Origin: Verrucomicrobiia bacterium
GTDB lineage: Bacteria > Verrucomicrobiota > Verrucomicrobiia > Opitutales > Opitutaceae
Reading direction: 5' to 3'
Length of the DNA stretch: 49,841 nt
Assembly: GCA_011525695.1 (NCBI GenBank)
Contig: WYBX01000055.1
Coordinates: 1-49,841, forward strand
Shown: in pieces, positions 18,571 through 26,308 of the stretch
Position numbering within the stretch: the stretch's first letter is position 1
How the letters are laid out: each line of letters opens with the position of its first letter
Made by a program: the position numbers and the translations under genes
The notes under the pieces: model-generated
Database searches by the model: none
What the model was told of the DNA's origin: nothing
What the model saw: the letters and a program-made list of their open reading frames with translations, nothing else

Positions 18571-19697
18571 GCTTTCGCCGGCTTTGGGCCATCGCCCGCA
18601 AGGAGGCGCTGCATATCTGGCGCGACCCGCGCAGCCTGGGTCTCGCGATCGGCATCCCGATGCTGATGATCACCCTCTTCGGCTACGCGCTCACCCTCGA
18701 TGTCGATCGCGTGCCGCTGGTCGTCTGGGATCAGAGCCGCACCCCGGCCAGCCGTGACTTCCTCGCCCGCTTCACGCAGTCGCGCTATTTCCAGTTCCAG
18801 GGCACGGTCGATCAGTACGCGGCATTGGAGCATGCCGTCGATACCCGCGAGGCCTGGCTCGCCCTCGTCATTCCTCCCGACTTCGCCGGCGAGCTGGCGC
18901 GCGGCGGCCGTCCCGCGGTGCAGGCGGTGGTCGACGGCTCCGATTCGAATACCGCGTCGATCGTCCTCGGCTACGTCCAGGGGATCACGCTCGCAGCCAA
19001 CCAGGAGATCGCGCTCGAACAGGTGCGGCGGCTCACCGGTGGCGCTCCCCGCCCGCTGCTCGATTTGCGGCCACGCGTCTGGTTCAACCCCGATCTCGAG
19101 TCGAAGAACTACATCATCCCCGGCATCATCGCGGTCGTGATGGGCCTGATTGCCGCCCTCCTCACCTCGCTCACCGTCGCCCGCGAGTGGGAGCGGGGCA
19201 CGATGGAACAGCTCATCTCCACCCCGGTGAAGCCCGCCGAGCTCATCCTGGGGAAACTGCTGCCCTATTTCGCGATCGGGATGATCGACGTGCTGATCGC
19301 GCTGGTGATGGCTCTGTTCCTGTTCGACGTTCCGCTGCGGGGCAGCGTGACCCTCCTGCTGCTGGTCTCGGCCTGGTTCATCATCGGCACCCTCGCCCAG
19401 GGGATCCTCATCAGCACCCTCGCGCGCCAGCAGCTGCTCGCCAGCCAGCTCGCCATGGTCTCGACGTTCCTGCCCGCCTTCCTGCTTTCCGGCTTCACCT
19501 TCGCGATCGCCAATATGCCGGTGCCGGTGCAGGTGATCACCCACATCGTGCCCGCCCGCTACTTCGTCGCACTGGTCAAGGGCATCTTCCTCCGCGGCGT
19601 CGGGCTCGGCGCCATGTGGCCCGACGCGCTGTTCCTGGTCATCTTCGCCGTCATCGTCGGTGGCATCGCGATCGCGAGATTCAGGAAACAACTCTGA
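18567..19697 (+). CDS. ybhS: ABC-2 type permease (YbhS-like)
   Basis: 376 residues. First helix ~25-45 (GLAIGIPMLMITLFGYALTL), then a large extracytoplasmic domain (~46-185; VVWDQSRTPASRDFLARFTQ and the conserved VDGSDSNTASIVLGY), followed by five helices (IIPGIIAVVMGLIAALLTSL; EWERGTMEQLISTPVKPAEL; WFIIGTLAQGILISTLA; FLPAFLLSGFTFAIANMPVP). This is the YbhS/YbhR fold for drug-type exporters. Translation is coupled to the ATPase gene by ATGA. The partner permease is at 19870. Confidence 0.92.
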   Translation: MSFRRLWAIARKEALHIWRDPRSLGLAIGIPMLMITLFGYALTLDVDRVPLVVWDQSRTPASRDFLARFTQSRYFQFQGTVDQYAALEHAVDTREAWLALVIPPDFAGELARGGRPAVQAVVDGSDSNTASIVLGYVQGITLAANQEIALEQVRRLTGGAPRPLLDLRPRVWFNPDLESKNYIIPGIIAVVMGLIAALLTSLTVAREWERGTMEQLISTPVKPAELILGKLLPYFAIGMIDVLIALVMALFLFDVPLRGSVTLLLLVSAWFIIGTLAQGILISTLARQQLLASQLAMVSTFLPAFLLSGFTFAIANMPVPVQVITHIVPARYFVALVKGIFLRGVGLGAMWPDALFLVIFAVIVGGIAIARFRKQL

Positions 19698-19751
19698 ACC
19701 CGTCCGCCCGCAACGCCATGATGTCGAACTGCTCCCTCTCCCTCCTTCCCG

Positions 19752-19868
19752 CTCCGGCGCGCAGCGCCGGAGTAATCATCAGCCGTTGGCCGGCAGGGCC
19801 GGTTCCCCTCCGCCCACGGCGCCCGATCCCGCTCTCAACCACCCCTGGCCTGCCGGCCAACGGCTGAT
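19752..19868. repeat. Palindromic insertion between the two permease genes
   Basis: The 172-bp gap between the permeases contains two inverted repeats. The first is a 9-bp hairpin, CTCCGGCGC (19752-19760) with GCGCCGGAG (19764-19772). The second is a perfect 20-bp pair, ATCAGCCGTTGGCCGGCAGG (19778-19797) with its complement at 19849-19868, ending one base before the ATG of the second permease. All other junctions in this operon overlap or are short. It may be a REP-type element or an RNA structure affecting the downstream ribosome-binding site; there is no T-run to make it a terminator. Confidence 0.65.
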
Positions 19869-19869
19869 T

Positions 19870-21000
19870 ATGTGGGAACGCATCCTCACCATGCTCCGCA
19901 AGGAGTTCCGCTCGGTCTTCCGCGATCCGCGGATGCGGATGGTCATCCTCGGTCTGCCGGTCATCCAGACCTTGATTTTCGGATACGCGGTCACGCTGGA
20001 TGTGCGCCACGTGCGGCTGGTGGTGATCGACCGCGACCAGACGCCGGCCAGCCGGGCCTTCGTGGCCCGGTTCACCGGTTCGGATTACTTCGAAGCCGTC
20101 CTCCGCACCAATGATGAGCACGTTGCGCAGCACGAGCTCGATGCCGCCCGCGCCTCCGCCATCCTGCAGCTCAATGCCGGGTTTGGCGGTTCGCTCGCGG
20201 CGGGCCGGCTGACGCCGGCCCAGCTGATCGTGGACGGATCCGATTCGAACACGGCCCGCTTCGTCCTGAACTACAGCTCCACGATCGCGGCCGCCTTCAA
20301 CTCTGCGATCGTCCTCGAGCAGGCCCAGCGCCGCACCGGCCGGACGTTTGCCACCGGCAGCATCGATCTGCGGCCGCGCGCTTGGTTCAACGCGGATCTG
20401 GAGAGCCGCAACTTCTACGTGCCCGGCATCATCGCGACGCTCGTGATGCTCGTCAGCCTGATGCTCACGAGCATGGCCATCGTGCGGGAGAAGGAGGTCG
20501 GCACGATCGAGCAAATCATGGTCACGCCGATCCGGCCGATCGAGTTCATCCTCGGGAAGTGCGCGCCGTTCATCGTCATCGGCTTCATCAATGTGTTCAT
20601 GGTCACGGCCGTCGGGCTCTACTGGTTCGACATTCCCCTGCGGGGGAGCCTGGCGCTGCTGCTGCTCGGCACCGCGCTGTTCCTGCTCAGCACGCTCGGG
20701 ATCGGATTGTTCATCTCGACCGTTAGCTCGACCCAGCAGCAGGCGATGATGACGACGTTCTTCTTTTTTTTCCCCGCCATGCTCCTCTCCGGCTTCGTCT
20801 ACCCCATCGCCAACATGCCCGAGGTCGTGCAGTGGCTCACGTTCCTGAACCCGCTGCGCTACTTCCTCATCATCATCCGTGGCGTCTTCCTGAAGGGCAT
20901 CGGTTTCGAGATCCTCTGGCGCGAACTCGCCGCGCTGCTCGGGCTCGGGCTCGTGGTGATGAGCTTCGCCGTGGGGCGCTTTCACAAGACCCTCGCCTAG
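19870..21000 (+). CDS. ybhR: ABC-2 type permease (YbhR-like)
   Basis: 376 residues from ATG 19870; the frame is open upstream to 19660 but that part overlaps the previous gene and a palindromic region. Same architecture as its partner: one helix, a large external domain with VDGSDSNTARFVLNY, then five helices (VPGIIATLVMLVSLMLTSMA; REKEVGTIEQIMVTPIRPIE; FFFFFPAMLLSGFVYPIANM; LNPLRYFLIIIRGVFLKGIG). It should heterodimerise with the YbhS-like permease. The ATG is one base from a 20-bp palindrome arm, so initiation may depend on RNA folding. Confidence 0.92.
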   Translation: MWERILTMLRKEFRSVFRDPRMRMVILGLPVIQTLIFGYAVTLDVRHVRLVVIDRDQTPASRAFVARFTGSDYFEAVLRTNDEHVAQHELDAARASAILQLNAGFGGSLAAGRLTPAQLIVDGSDSNTARFVLNYSSTIAAAFNSAIVLEQAQRRTGRTFATGSIDLRPRAWFNADLESRNFYVPGIIATLVMLVSLMLTSMAIVREKEVGTIEQIMVTPIRPIEFILGKCAPFIVIGFINVFMVTAVGLYWFDIPLRGSLALLLLGTALFLLSTLGIGLFISTVSSTQQQAMMTTFFFFFPAMLLSGFVYPIANMPEVVQWLTFLNPLRYFLIIIRGVFLKGIGFEILWRELAALLGLGLVVMSFAVGRFHKTLA

Positions 21001-21056
21001 GTTTTTGCGGCGCAAAAACCTGATTCTCGAACCGCATCAAGCTCACCCCTTCCATC

Positions 21057-22409
21057 ATGAAAACTTCCTTTCCGTTCGTCTTCGCCCTGATTGCCGCCAG
21101 CCCCCTCGTCGCGCAGCCCGCCGGGCCTGCCCTGAGCTTGTCGAATGGGCCCGCCCTGCGCACGCCGGACGGCGTTTCACTGGACGACTGCCTGGCCATC
21201 GCCGCCGCCAACCATCCGGCGCTCGCTGCCGCGCAGGCCGGCGTCGCCGCTGCCCGCGAGGCCGTCGGCGAGGCGCGCGCGCCGTTCTATCCGCAGGTTG
21301 ACCTCAGCGCCAGCTACCACCGCTGGCAGCGCCGCGCTTTTCTCCCTTCCGGGCTCGTCATCCCGGGCCGCGGCGTGCCGGAGATCATCGGGCCGCTCGA
21401 CGACTGGAGCGGCGGACTGTTCTCCCGCGTCACCCTCTTCGACTTCGGTGAACGCCAGGCCGGCTTGGAGGCGGCCCAGGCCCGGCAGGCTGGCGCCGAG
21501 GCGGAGGCGACCGCGCGCCAGGCCGACGTCCGGTTCGGTGTCCACGCCGCGTTCTACACGCTCGCCGCCGCGCAGGATCTGCAAACCGTCGCCCGGCAGA
21601 ACCTCGAGCGGACCGAGGCCCACCAGCGGCTCGCCGAGGCCCGCGCGGAATCCGGCGCGGTGCCACAGGCCGATGTGCTGCGCACCCAGGCCGAGGTCGC
21701 CAGCGCGCGACTCCAGCTGATCACGGCCGACAGCCGCGTGCGCACCGCCGCCGGCCGGCTCAATACCGCGATCGGTCGCTCCGCGGATACGCCGCTGGCC
21801 ATCGCCCGTGGCGGCACGACGCCACCGCCACCGGATCAGGCCGAGTTGGACGGCGCTGTTGCCCGGGCCCTTGCCGCACGGCCGGAGATGACCTCCGCGG
21901 AAAAGCGGACGGAAGCCGCGCGCGCGGCCGTGTCCGCGACCCGCGCCGCGCGCGCGCCGAAGCTGCGCGCCGACGGCGCCTTCGGCCTCCGTGACACCGG
22001 CTTTCTGCCGGAAACGCACGAATGGCAGGCCGGCCTCTCGGTGGACTTCCCATTGTTCGATGCCGGCAGCCGCGCACGCCGGTTCGCGCGCTCCAAGGCG
22101 GAACTGGCCCGCGAGGAGGCCGCCCTCGAGCAGCAGGCACTCGAAATCCGCGACCAGGTCTGGGCGGCCTCCTCGGAACTCGAGCGGGCCTGGGCCTCCA
22201 TTGCAGCCAACGAGACTGCCGTCCGCGCGAGCGACGAGAGCCTCCGGGTGGTGCGCGAGCGCTACGGCGCCGGAGCCGCCGTGCTGACCGATCTGCTCGA
22301 CACGCAAACCGCACTCGCCCGCGCCGAGGCGTCGCTCGCCGAAGCCCGCTGGGGCTATCTCGTCGCCCGCGCGAGCTTCGATCGCGCCGTCGGCGCGCGT
22401 TGGCGCTGA
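21057..22409 (+). CDS. TolC-family outer-membrane efflux protein
   Basis: 450 residues. Signal peptide MKTSFPFVFALIAASPLVAQ, then a TolC-type double repeat of long helices and short strands. Repeat 1 begins LDDCLAIAAANHPALAAAQA; repeat 2 contains ALAARPEMTSAEKRTEAARA and the closing VVRERYGAGAAVLTDLLDTQ. It should form the trimeric outer-membrane channel for the preceding fusion protein and ABC transporter. Residues ~23-34 (GPALSLSNGPAL) come from a widespread palindromic repeat inserted in frame just after the signal peptide. Confidence 0.92.
   Translation: MKTSFPFVFALIAASPLVAQPAGPALSLSNGPALRTPDGVSLDDCLAIAAANHPALAAAQAGVAAAREAVGEARAPFYPQVDLSASYHRWQRRAFLPSGLVIPGRGVPEIIGPLDDWSGGLFSRVTLFDFGERQAGLEAAQARQAGAEAEATARQADVRFGVHAAFYTLAAAQDLQTVARQNLERTEAHQRLAEARAESGAVPQADVLRTQAEVASARLQLITADSRVRTAAGRLNTAIGRSADTPLAIARGGTTPPPPDQAELDGAVARALAARPEMTSAEKRTEAARAAVSATRAARAPKLRADGAFGLRDTGFLPETHEWQAGLSVDFPLFDAGSRARRFARSKAELAREEAALEQQALEIRDQVWAASSELERAWASIAANETAVRASDESLRVVRERYGAGAAVLTDLLDTQTALARAEASLAEARWGYLVARASFDRAVGARWR
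21123..21152 (+). repeat. 'CCCTGAGCTTGTCGAA' repeat inside a coding region
   Basis: The sequence GGGCCTGCCCTGAGCTTG followed by TCGAATGGGCCC is an imperfect palindrome with the core CCTGAGCTTGTCGAA. This repeat is common in bacterial and metagenomic genomes and is recognised in translation as LSLSNG/LSLSKG or, on the other strand, FDKLRAG. Here it reads in frame as ALSLSNGPA. Its insertion is tolerated in the flexible segment between signal peptide and mature TolC domain. Confidence 0.75.
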
Positions 22410-22679
22410 CCATGCCAGACTTTCATCACGAAATGCGTGTCAGGAGCAGGATGCGCCCGCCCGAGCCTCCGTTCCCTTCGTTACCTTCTGTGCAAAGGAT
22501 TGGGGTTCCGGGAACCGTGAGCCACGGCCCCGCTCACGCTCTTTCTCCTGGATCTTTCTCTTAATCTTTCTCCTGCAGTTCAGGCCGGATTTCGCCTTTC
22601 GGCATAGAGAAAGAGAGAAAGAGAAAGAAGGAGGAGAAAGAACCTGCGCGCCCACCACTGCAGAATTAGCGCCCCCCGC
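22410..22679. other. Intergenic region with purine/pyrimidine-rich repeats
   Basis: No gene is supported; the short frame here translates to low-complexity sequence. It contains a copy (22538-22574, minus orientation) of a dispersed repeat with the units GAGAAAGATTAAGAGAAAGA and TCCAGGAGAAAGAG, also found at 44590-44626. A second GA-rich tract at 22605-22642 lies opposite, so a pyrimidine-rich and a purine-rich stretch flank ~30 bases and could pair or form a triplex. The fragment 'cccttcgttaccttctgtgcaaa' resembles another short dispersed repeat. Confidence 0.6.
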
Positions 22680-24020
22680 TCACCCTCGCGGCGGATTCGG
22701 CGGGAGCCCGGGATCGTCGCGCTGGGCCAGCCTCTCCGCAATCCCGCCCGCCAAATGCAGCGTCTGCGTCGGAAATGCGAACGACAGCCCCCTCGCCTCC
22801 ACCGCGCGCATGAAGGCGAGGTTAATCCGCTGCTTCATCTGCATGAAGGCGATGAAATCGGGGCTCCTGGCCATGTAGACCACCCACAGATCGAGCGACG
22901 ACGCGCTCAGGTCCCGGAAGAACACCATGACGGACGTGGGATCCACCCCGGGCTCCTTCAGGATGATCTGCCGGAATTCCTCGACAATCGCATCCATCGC
23001 GTCGGGCGGCGTGTCGTAGGTCAGATTGATCACCTGCTCGTTCCGTCGCCCAGTGAACCGCGACAGGTTTGTGATCGTCTCCGCGGCCACCGTCTTGTTC
23101 GGCACCACCATCAACGAGCGATCGATCATCCGGATCCGTGTCGAGCGAAGCCCGATGTCCTCGACAATCCCGACGTTCGCGCCGATCCGCACGACCTCCC
23201 CGACCTTGAACGGCTGATCGATCGCGACCACGATCGCGCCAAAAACGTTCGCCAGCGTGTCCTGGGCGGCAAGGGCGAAGGCCAGCCCGCCGAGTCCCAG
23301 CCCGGCGAGCACCGTCTTGACGTTCTCCCCGTATCCCAGGCTCTGGATGATGGTCAGTGCCCCGACGACCGCGAACACGACCATCGCGGTCTTCTTGAGC
23401 CACGGCATGAATGCGGCCACGGCCAGCTTGCGATTCTGCGCAATCTCGGCGCCGTGATCGAGCAGGGCCCCGAGCGTGCGCCAGAAGCCCCAGAAGATGA
23501 CCAGGGAAAATGCGAACCGGGCGCCATAACTGATGTACGCATCCGATTCCGCGGAGAGCTTGATGACCTTGAGCGCCGCAAAAATGCCGACGAGCATCAC
23601 AAATGCCGCCGCCGGCACCTCCATCGCGGGGAGCAGCTTGTCATCGAAGGTGGTGCGCGTCCGCCCCGCCAACTTCCGCAGGAGCGGAAAGAAGAACCCG
23701 ACCACGATCCGCCTCGCCAGCAGCGCCAGCACGAGCAGCAGTGCGCTGACTGCGAAGTGCGCGATCGTGTTGCCCTCCGTGCGCAGATCGAAGACCGCCA
23801 GCGTCGAGTCGACGATGTGCTCGAGAAAATCCGGCTGCCGCTCCACCTCCTGCTGCGCGAGGACCGTCGCCGCGGCCGCCGCGGCCGCCGTGCGCTCCGC
23901 CGCCGTCTGGCCGGGGATGGATTCCGCTGCCGGTGTCGAGGCTGCATCGCCGGCCATCAGCGGCGGGACCATCAGCACCAATGCGATGAGTCCGATAAAG
24001 GCGCGCGATCGTGGGTTCAT
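22680..24020 (-). CDS. MscS-type mechanosensitive ion channel
   Basis: 446 residues. Signal peptide (FIGLIALVLMVPPLMAGDAA), a short periplasmic segment, then helices from ~90 (FAVSALLLVLALLARRIVVG; AAAFVMLVGIFAALKVIKLS; YGARFAFSLVIFWGFWRTLG). The pore helix and the start of the beta domain are GYGENVKTVLAGLGLGGLAF, ALAAQDTLANVFGAIVVAID and QPFKVGEVVRIG. The rest of the MscS domain follows (VEDIGLRSTRIRMIDRSLMV; VPNKTVAAETITNLSR), ending in an alpha/beta domain. It should gate on membrane tension during osmotic downshock. Same strand as the two Hsp20 genes, but separated from them by a terminator. Confidence 0.92.
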   Translation of the reverse strand: MNPRSRAFIGLIALVLMVPPLMAGDAASTPAAESIPGQTAAERTAAAAAAATVLAQQEVERQPDFLEHIVDSTLAVFDLRTEGNTIAHFAVSALLLVLALLARRIVVGFFFPLLRKLAGRTRTTFDDKLLPAMEVPAAAFVMLVGIFAALKVIKLSAESDAYISYGARFAFSLVIFWGFWRTLGALLDHGAEIAQNRKLAVAAFMPWLKKTAMVVFAVVGALTIIQSLGYGENVKTVLAGLGLGGLAFALAAQDTLANVFGAIVVAIDQPFKVGEVVRIGANVGIVEDIGLRSTRIRMIDRSLMVVPNKTVAAETITNLSRFTGRRNEQVINLTYDTPPDAMDAIVEEFRQIILKEPGVDPTSVMVFFRDLSASSLDLWVVYMARSPDFIAFMQMKQRINLAFMRAVEARGLSFAFPTQTLHLAGGIAERLAQRDDPGLPPNPPRG

Positions 24021-24076
24021 CGCCCACGGGAATCAATGGCCGCAGCCCCCCTTGTCAAAAGTTTGCCGCGCAAAAG

Positions 24077-24109
24077 GCCCGGGCGGCGCTGCGCCACCCG
24101 GGCTTTTTC
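24077..24109 (-). terminator. Rho-independent terminator after the hsp20 genes
   Basis: A GCCCGGG (24077-24083) / CCCGGGC (24097-24103) stem, extended by internal GGCGC/GCGCC pairing, is flanked by CAAAAG on one side and TTTTTC on the other. It could terminate in either direction. Both neighbours are on the minus strand, so it most likely ends the hsp20 transcripts before mscS. Confidence 0.75.
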
Positions 24110-24135
24110 ATGGCTATTTTCGGCTGATCCCGGCC

Positions 24136-24540
24136 TCAGCTGACCGCGATCTTCCGCGGCTTCACCGCCTCGTGCTTCGGCAGCGAGACCCGCAGGACGC
24201 CGTCGCGGAGCTCCGCCGCAATCTGGTCGGTGTCGATCGCATTCTCGTGCGTGAGGACCAGTTCGTAGGCGGCGTCAGGAGATTCCCGATACAGGCAGGT
24301 CCAGCCCTCGGGTTGCTTCCAGGCCCGACGGCCGATCAGCCGGAGCTGACCGTCCTCGGCCGTGAATTCCAGTCCGTCCTTGGCCACGCCCGGGAGGTAG
24401 ACCGTCACGCCCCAGGCATCAGTCGTCTCCTTGATTTCGTAGGCCGGCTTCACCGTGGGGCCGAGATCGGCCGGGCGATGCTGGTCGCGCGCCGCGGGGG
24501 CGCGGGAAAAGGTCGGGATGAGGGTGTTGAGCAGAGTCAT
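24136..24540 (-). CDS. Hsp20 / alpha-crystallin family chaperone (second copy)
   Basis: 134 residues from ATG 24540; a TTG at 24564 would add eight residues. No strong ribosome-binding site precedes either. The alpha-crystallin domain spans ~32-134 (PAYEIKETTDAWGVTVYLPG, VAKDGLEFTAEDGQLRLIGR; final GVLRVSLPKHEAVKPRKIAV). The N-terminal arm is short and there is no C-terminal IxI extension. It lies 58 bases after the other hsp20 gene and is probably in the same transcript. The divergence between the two suggests hetero-oligomers or different clients. Confidence 0.9.
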   Translation of the reverse strand: MTLLNTLIPTFSRAPAARDQHRPADLGPTVKPAYEIKETTDAWGVTVYLPGVAKDGLEFTAEDGQLRLIGRRAWKQPEGWTCLYRESPDAAYELVLTHENAIDTDQIAAELRDGVLRVSLPKHEAVKPRKIAVS

Positions 24541-24598
24541 GGCTGAATGAATTTTGAGTTTCAACAGGTTGGATGGGTTCGATCGTGAGCGGGCGGGA

Positions 24599-25051
24599 TT
24601 ACTTCACCGCGACGCTGATCTTCTTCGGCTTGGTTTCCTCGCGCTTCGGTAGCGTCACGGTCAGCACGCCGTTCTCATAGCTGGCGCTGACCTTGTCGGT
24701 CTGCACCTCGCTGGGAATGCTGACGGAGCGGCTGAACGAGAACGATTCCTCGCCCTTGCCGTCGGCGGCGGGCGCCTTGCGCGTGGCGGAGATCGTCAGG
24801 TAATCGTCGACCATCTCGACATTGATGTCGTCACGGGCGACGCCCGGCAGCTCGGCGCGGACATGGGTATTGTCCTTGTCCTCGTAGAGATCGACCGGGA
24901 AGCGGTTGCTGGCGGTGCCGCCGAAATCGCCGAGAGCCGATTCGAACAGCCGGTCGATTTCGGATTCGAGCCCCGACCACGGCGAACGGACCGAAGATCC
25001 GAACGGGGTCAGGCTACGGAAGGATGGATAGCTATAACGAACGAGGGTCAT
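24599..25051 (-). CDS. Hsp20 / alpha-crystallin family chaperone (first copy)
   Basis: 150 residues. ATG 25051 follows a textbook AGGAG eight bases upstream; the frame is open further upstream but not coding-like. The arm MTLVRYSYPSFRSLTPFGSS leads into the alpha-crystallin domain (RFPVDLYEDKDNTHVRAELP, GVARDDINVEMVDDYLTISA; GVLTVTLPKREETKPKKISV). An ATP-independent holdase that keeps unfolding proteins soluble. The Tn7-like element is inserted about 200 bp upstream of its start codon, so its native promoter region may be intact or only just so. Confidence 0.93.
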   Translation of the reverse strand: MTLVRYSYPSFRSLTPFGSSVRSPWSGLESEIDRLFESALGDFGGTASNRFPVDLYEDKDNTHVRAELPGVARDDINVEMVDDYLTISATRKAPAADGKGEESFSFSRSVSIPSEVQTDKVSASYENGVLTVTLPKREETKPKKISVAVK

Positions 25052-25243
25052 GGTGGTACTCCTTGGTGGGTTTGGGTTGGTGATTGGCTGACTTGGTTTG
25101 GTGGCACCCTTATTGCACGCGGCGATCCAGTCGCCTCCCTCCCGCAAATTCCGAAATTTCCGAAACTTAGATCCGGCCCGCGTGGACTCGCTGCGCAAAA
25201 ACGTCGCGATCTGCGCCGCATCGGGTGGGAAAAGTCGTCACGG

Positions 25244-25248
25244 ATGGA
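25244..25248. repeat. 5-bp target-site duplication, left copy (ATGGA)
   Basis: ATGGA precedes the left terminal TGGAGC of the Tn7-like element and is repeated exactly at 40955-40959. Five-base duplications are characteristic of Tn7-type transposition. Confidence 0.8.
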
Positions 25249-25334
25249 TGGAGCAAACAATACGCTCGGTTCTCAACAATACGCTCGGTTCTGAACATTA
25301 CGCTCGGTTTCGGAATCTAAAATTACGCTCGGTT
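25249..25334. repeat. Left transposon end: four closely packed TnsB-type sites
   Basis: The core TACGCTCGGTT starts at 25261, 25280, 25299 and 25324, with spacings of 19, 19 and 25 bp, all in one orientation. The dense packing resembles the right end of Tn7, where TnsB sites overlap. The first tniQ gene begins 62 bases inside the last site, so TnsB binding could also repress it. Confidence 0.8.
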
Positions 25335-25395
25335 CTGGCCAAGGCCCGACAGCTGGCACGAATGACCGGCCTCCACGTTGTTAAAGGGAGGGGAA

Positions 25396-26301
25396 ATGCC
25401 GAGCCCCCTAAAACGCCCCTACCTGCATCTGGTGCCAATCGAACCTGGCGAGTGCCTTACGAGCTGGATTCTGCGCATCACCAACCGGGACACCCCCCAT
25501 TTTCGGCGGTTCTCCTCGAAGTGGCTGTCTGATGATCTGCGTGTCACGCCGGGCTTCGACGCCTTCCCGGCCGCAAGCCTGTTGATACAGCTCGGTGCCT
25601 TCCGCCCCGATGAGCTGGACCATTATATCACCCACCACACCCTTCTCGGCACCACCAAGTGCTTCTACACTGAGGACGAGTGGGAAGACCTCATCCTCAC
25701 TCATGGCATGGTGGGGTCCCGCATTTACACTCTCCGTCGGAAGGCTGCGCAGCAGTCCTGGCACATTTGCCCAATGTGCCGACAGATCGAAGTCGAGCGG
25801 GGCATCGCCACCTGGCAGGTGCTCCCTCAGATCCCGGGCTGCCTCCTCTGTCAGGAACATGAAGTGCGATTGGCTCTCTGCACCGCCACACGTATTCCGC
25901 CCTTAGCCGCGCCGGCCGAGGGAGACCTCTTGCCCGGTCCAGGAGGGCCGTCTGCTACCGATATCGGCCAAATCGAGGACCATCTCAACCTTGCCCGGGA
26001 TGTTGCCGACACCTTCACTGTTGGGCTGAAGTGCCGATATTCCGGTCGATCGCTCCGCGACTCAATCGCACCGTCGCTGTTCGGAGGACCTTGGTCTGCC
26101 AAGCGAATTTGGCCGACGCTCGTGGAACGCTTCGGCGAACCGTTTCTCAATAGCGTTCAGGTCCACACTTACCACGTAGCCCAACACCACTTCGGCCGGC
26201 TTCACCCCTCCTATCACGGCATCGTCTACCTGGCGGTATTGGCGCGAGCCTTCGGGACAAAGCTCCCTGACCTCATGGCTTCCATTGGTCGGTCAACCTA
26301 G
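25396..26301 (+). CDS. tniQ: TniQ-family target-selection protein 1
   Basis: 301 residues from ATG 25396, preceded by GGGAGGGGAA; the frame also opens at TTG 25378. The N-terminal TniQ signature is HLVPIEPGECLTSWILRITN. A zinc-binding cluster follows (HICPMCRQ, Cys ~125/128; CLLCQEHEVRL, Cys ~149/152 and His ~155). The C-terminal ~110 residues look like a helical, helix-turn-helix region (GGPWSAKRIWPTLVERFGEP). TniQ/TnsD proteins recruit TnsC to the target DNA. It is shorter than Tn7 TnsD (508 residues). It is encoded alone just inside the left end, far from the tns operon, and is only distantly similar to the second TniQ at 39079. Confidence 0.85.
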   Translation: MPSPLKRPYLHLVPIEPGECLTSWILRITNRDTPHFRRFSSKWLSDDLRVTPGFDAFPAASLLIQLGAFRPDELDHYITHHTLLGTTKCFYTEDEWEDLILTHGMVGSRIYTLRRKAAQQSWHICPMCRQIEVERGIATWQVLPQIPGCLLCQEHEVRLALCTATRIPPLAAPAEGDLLPGPGGPSATDIGQIEDHLNLARDVADTFTVGLKCRYSGRSLRDSIAPSLFGGPWSAKRIWPTLVERFGEPFLNSVQVHTYHVAQHHFGRLHPSYHGIVYLAVLARAFGTKLPDLMASIGRST

Positions 26302-26308
26302 CAGATCA

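Noticed and set aside
19752..19868. Rho-independent terminator between the permease genes
   Set aside because: Neither palindrome is followed by a T-run, and the next gene belongs to the same functional operon.
20873..21211. Minus-strand small protein containing FDKLRAG
   Set aside because: FDKLRAG is the translation of the dispersed CCTGAGCTTGTCGAA repeat, not evidence of a gene, and the frame lies across the permease/TolC junction.
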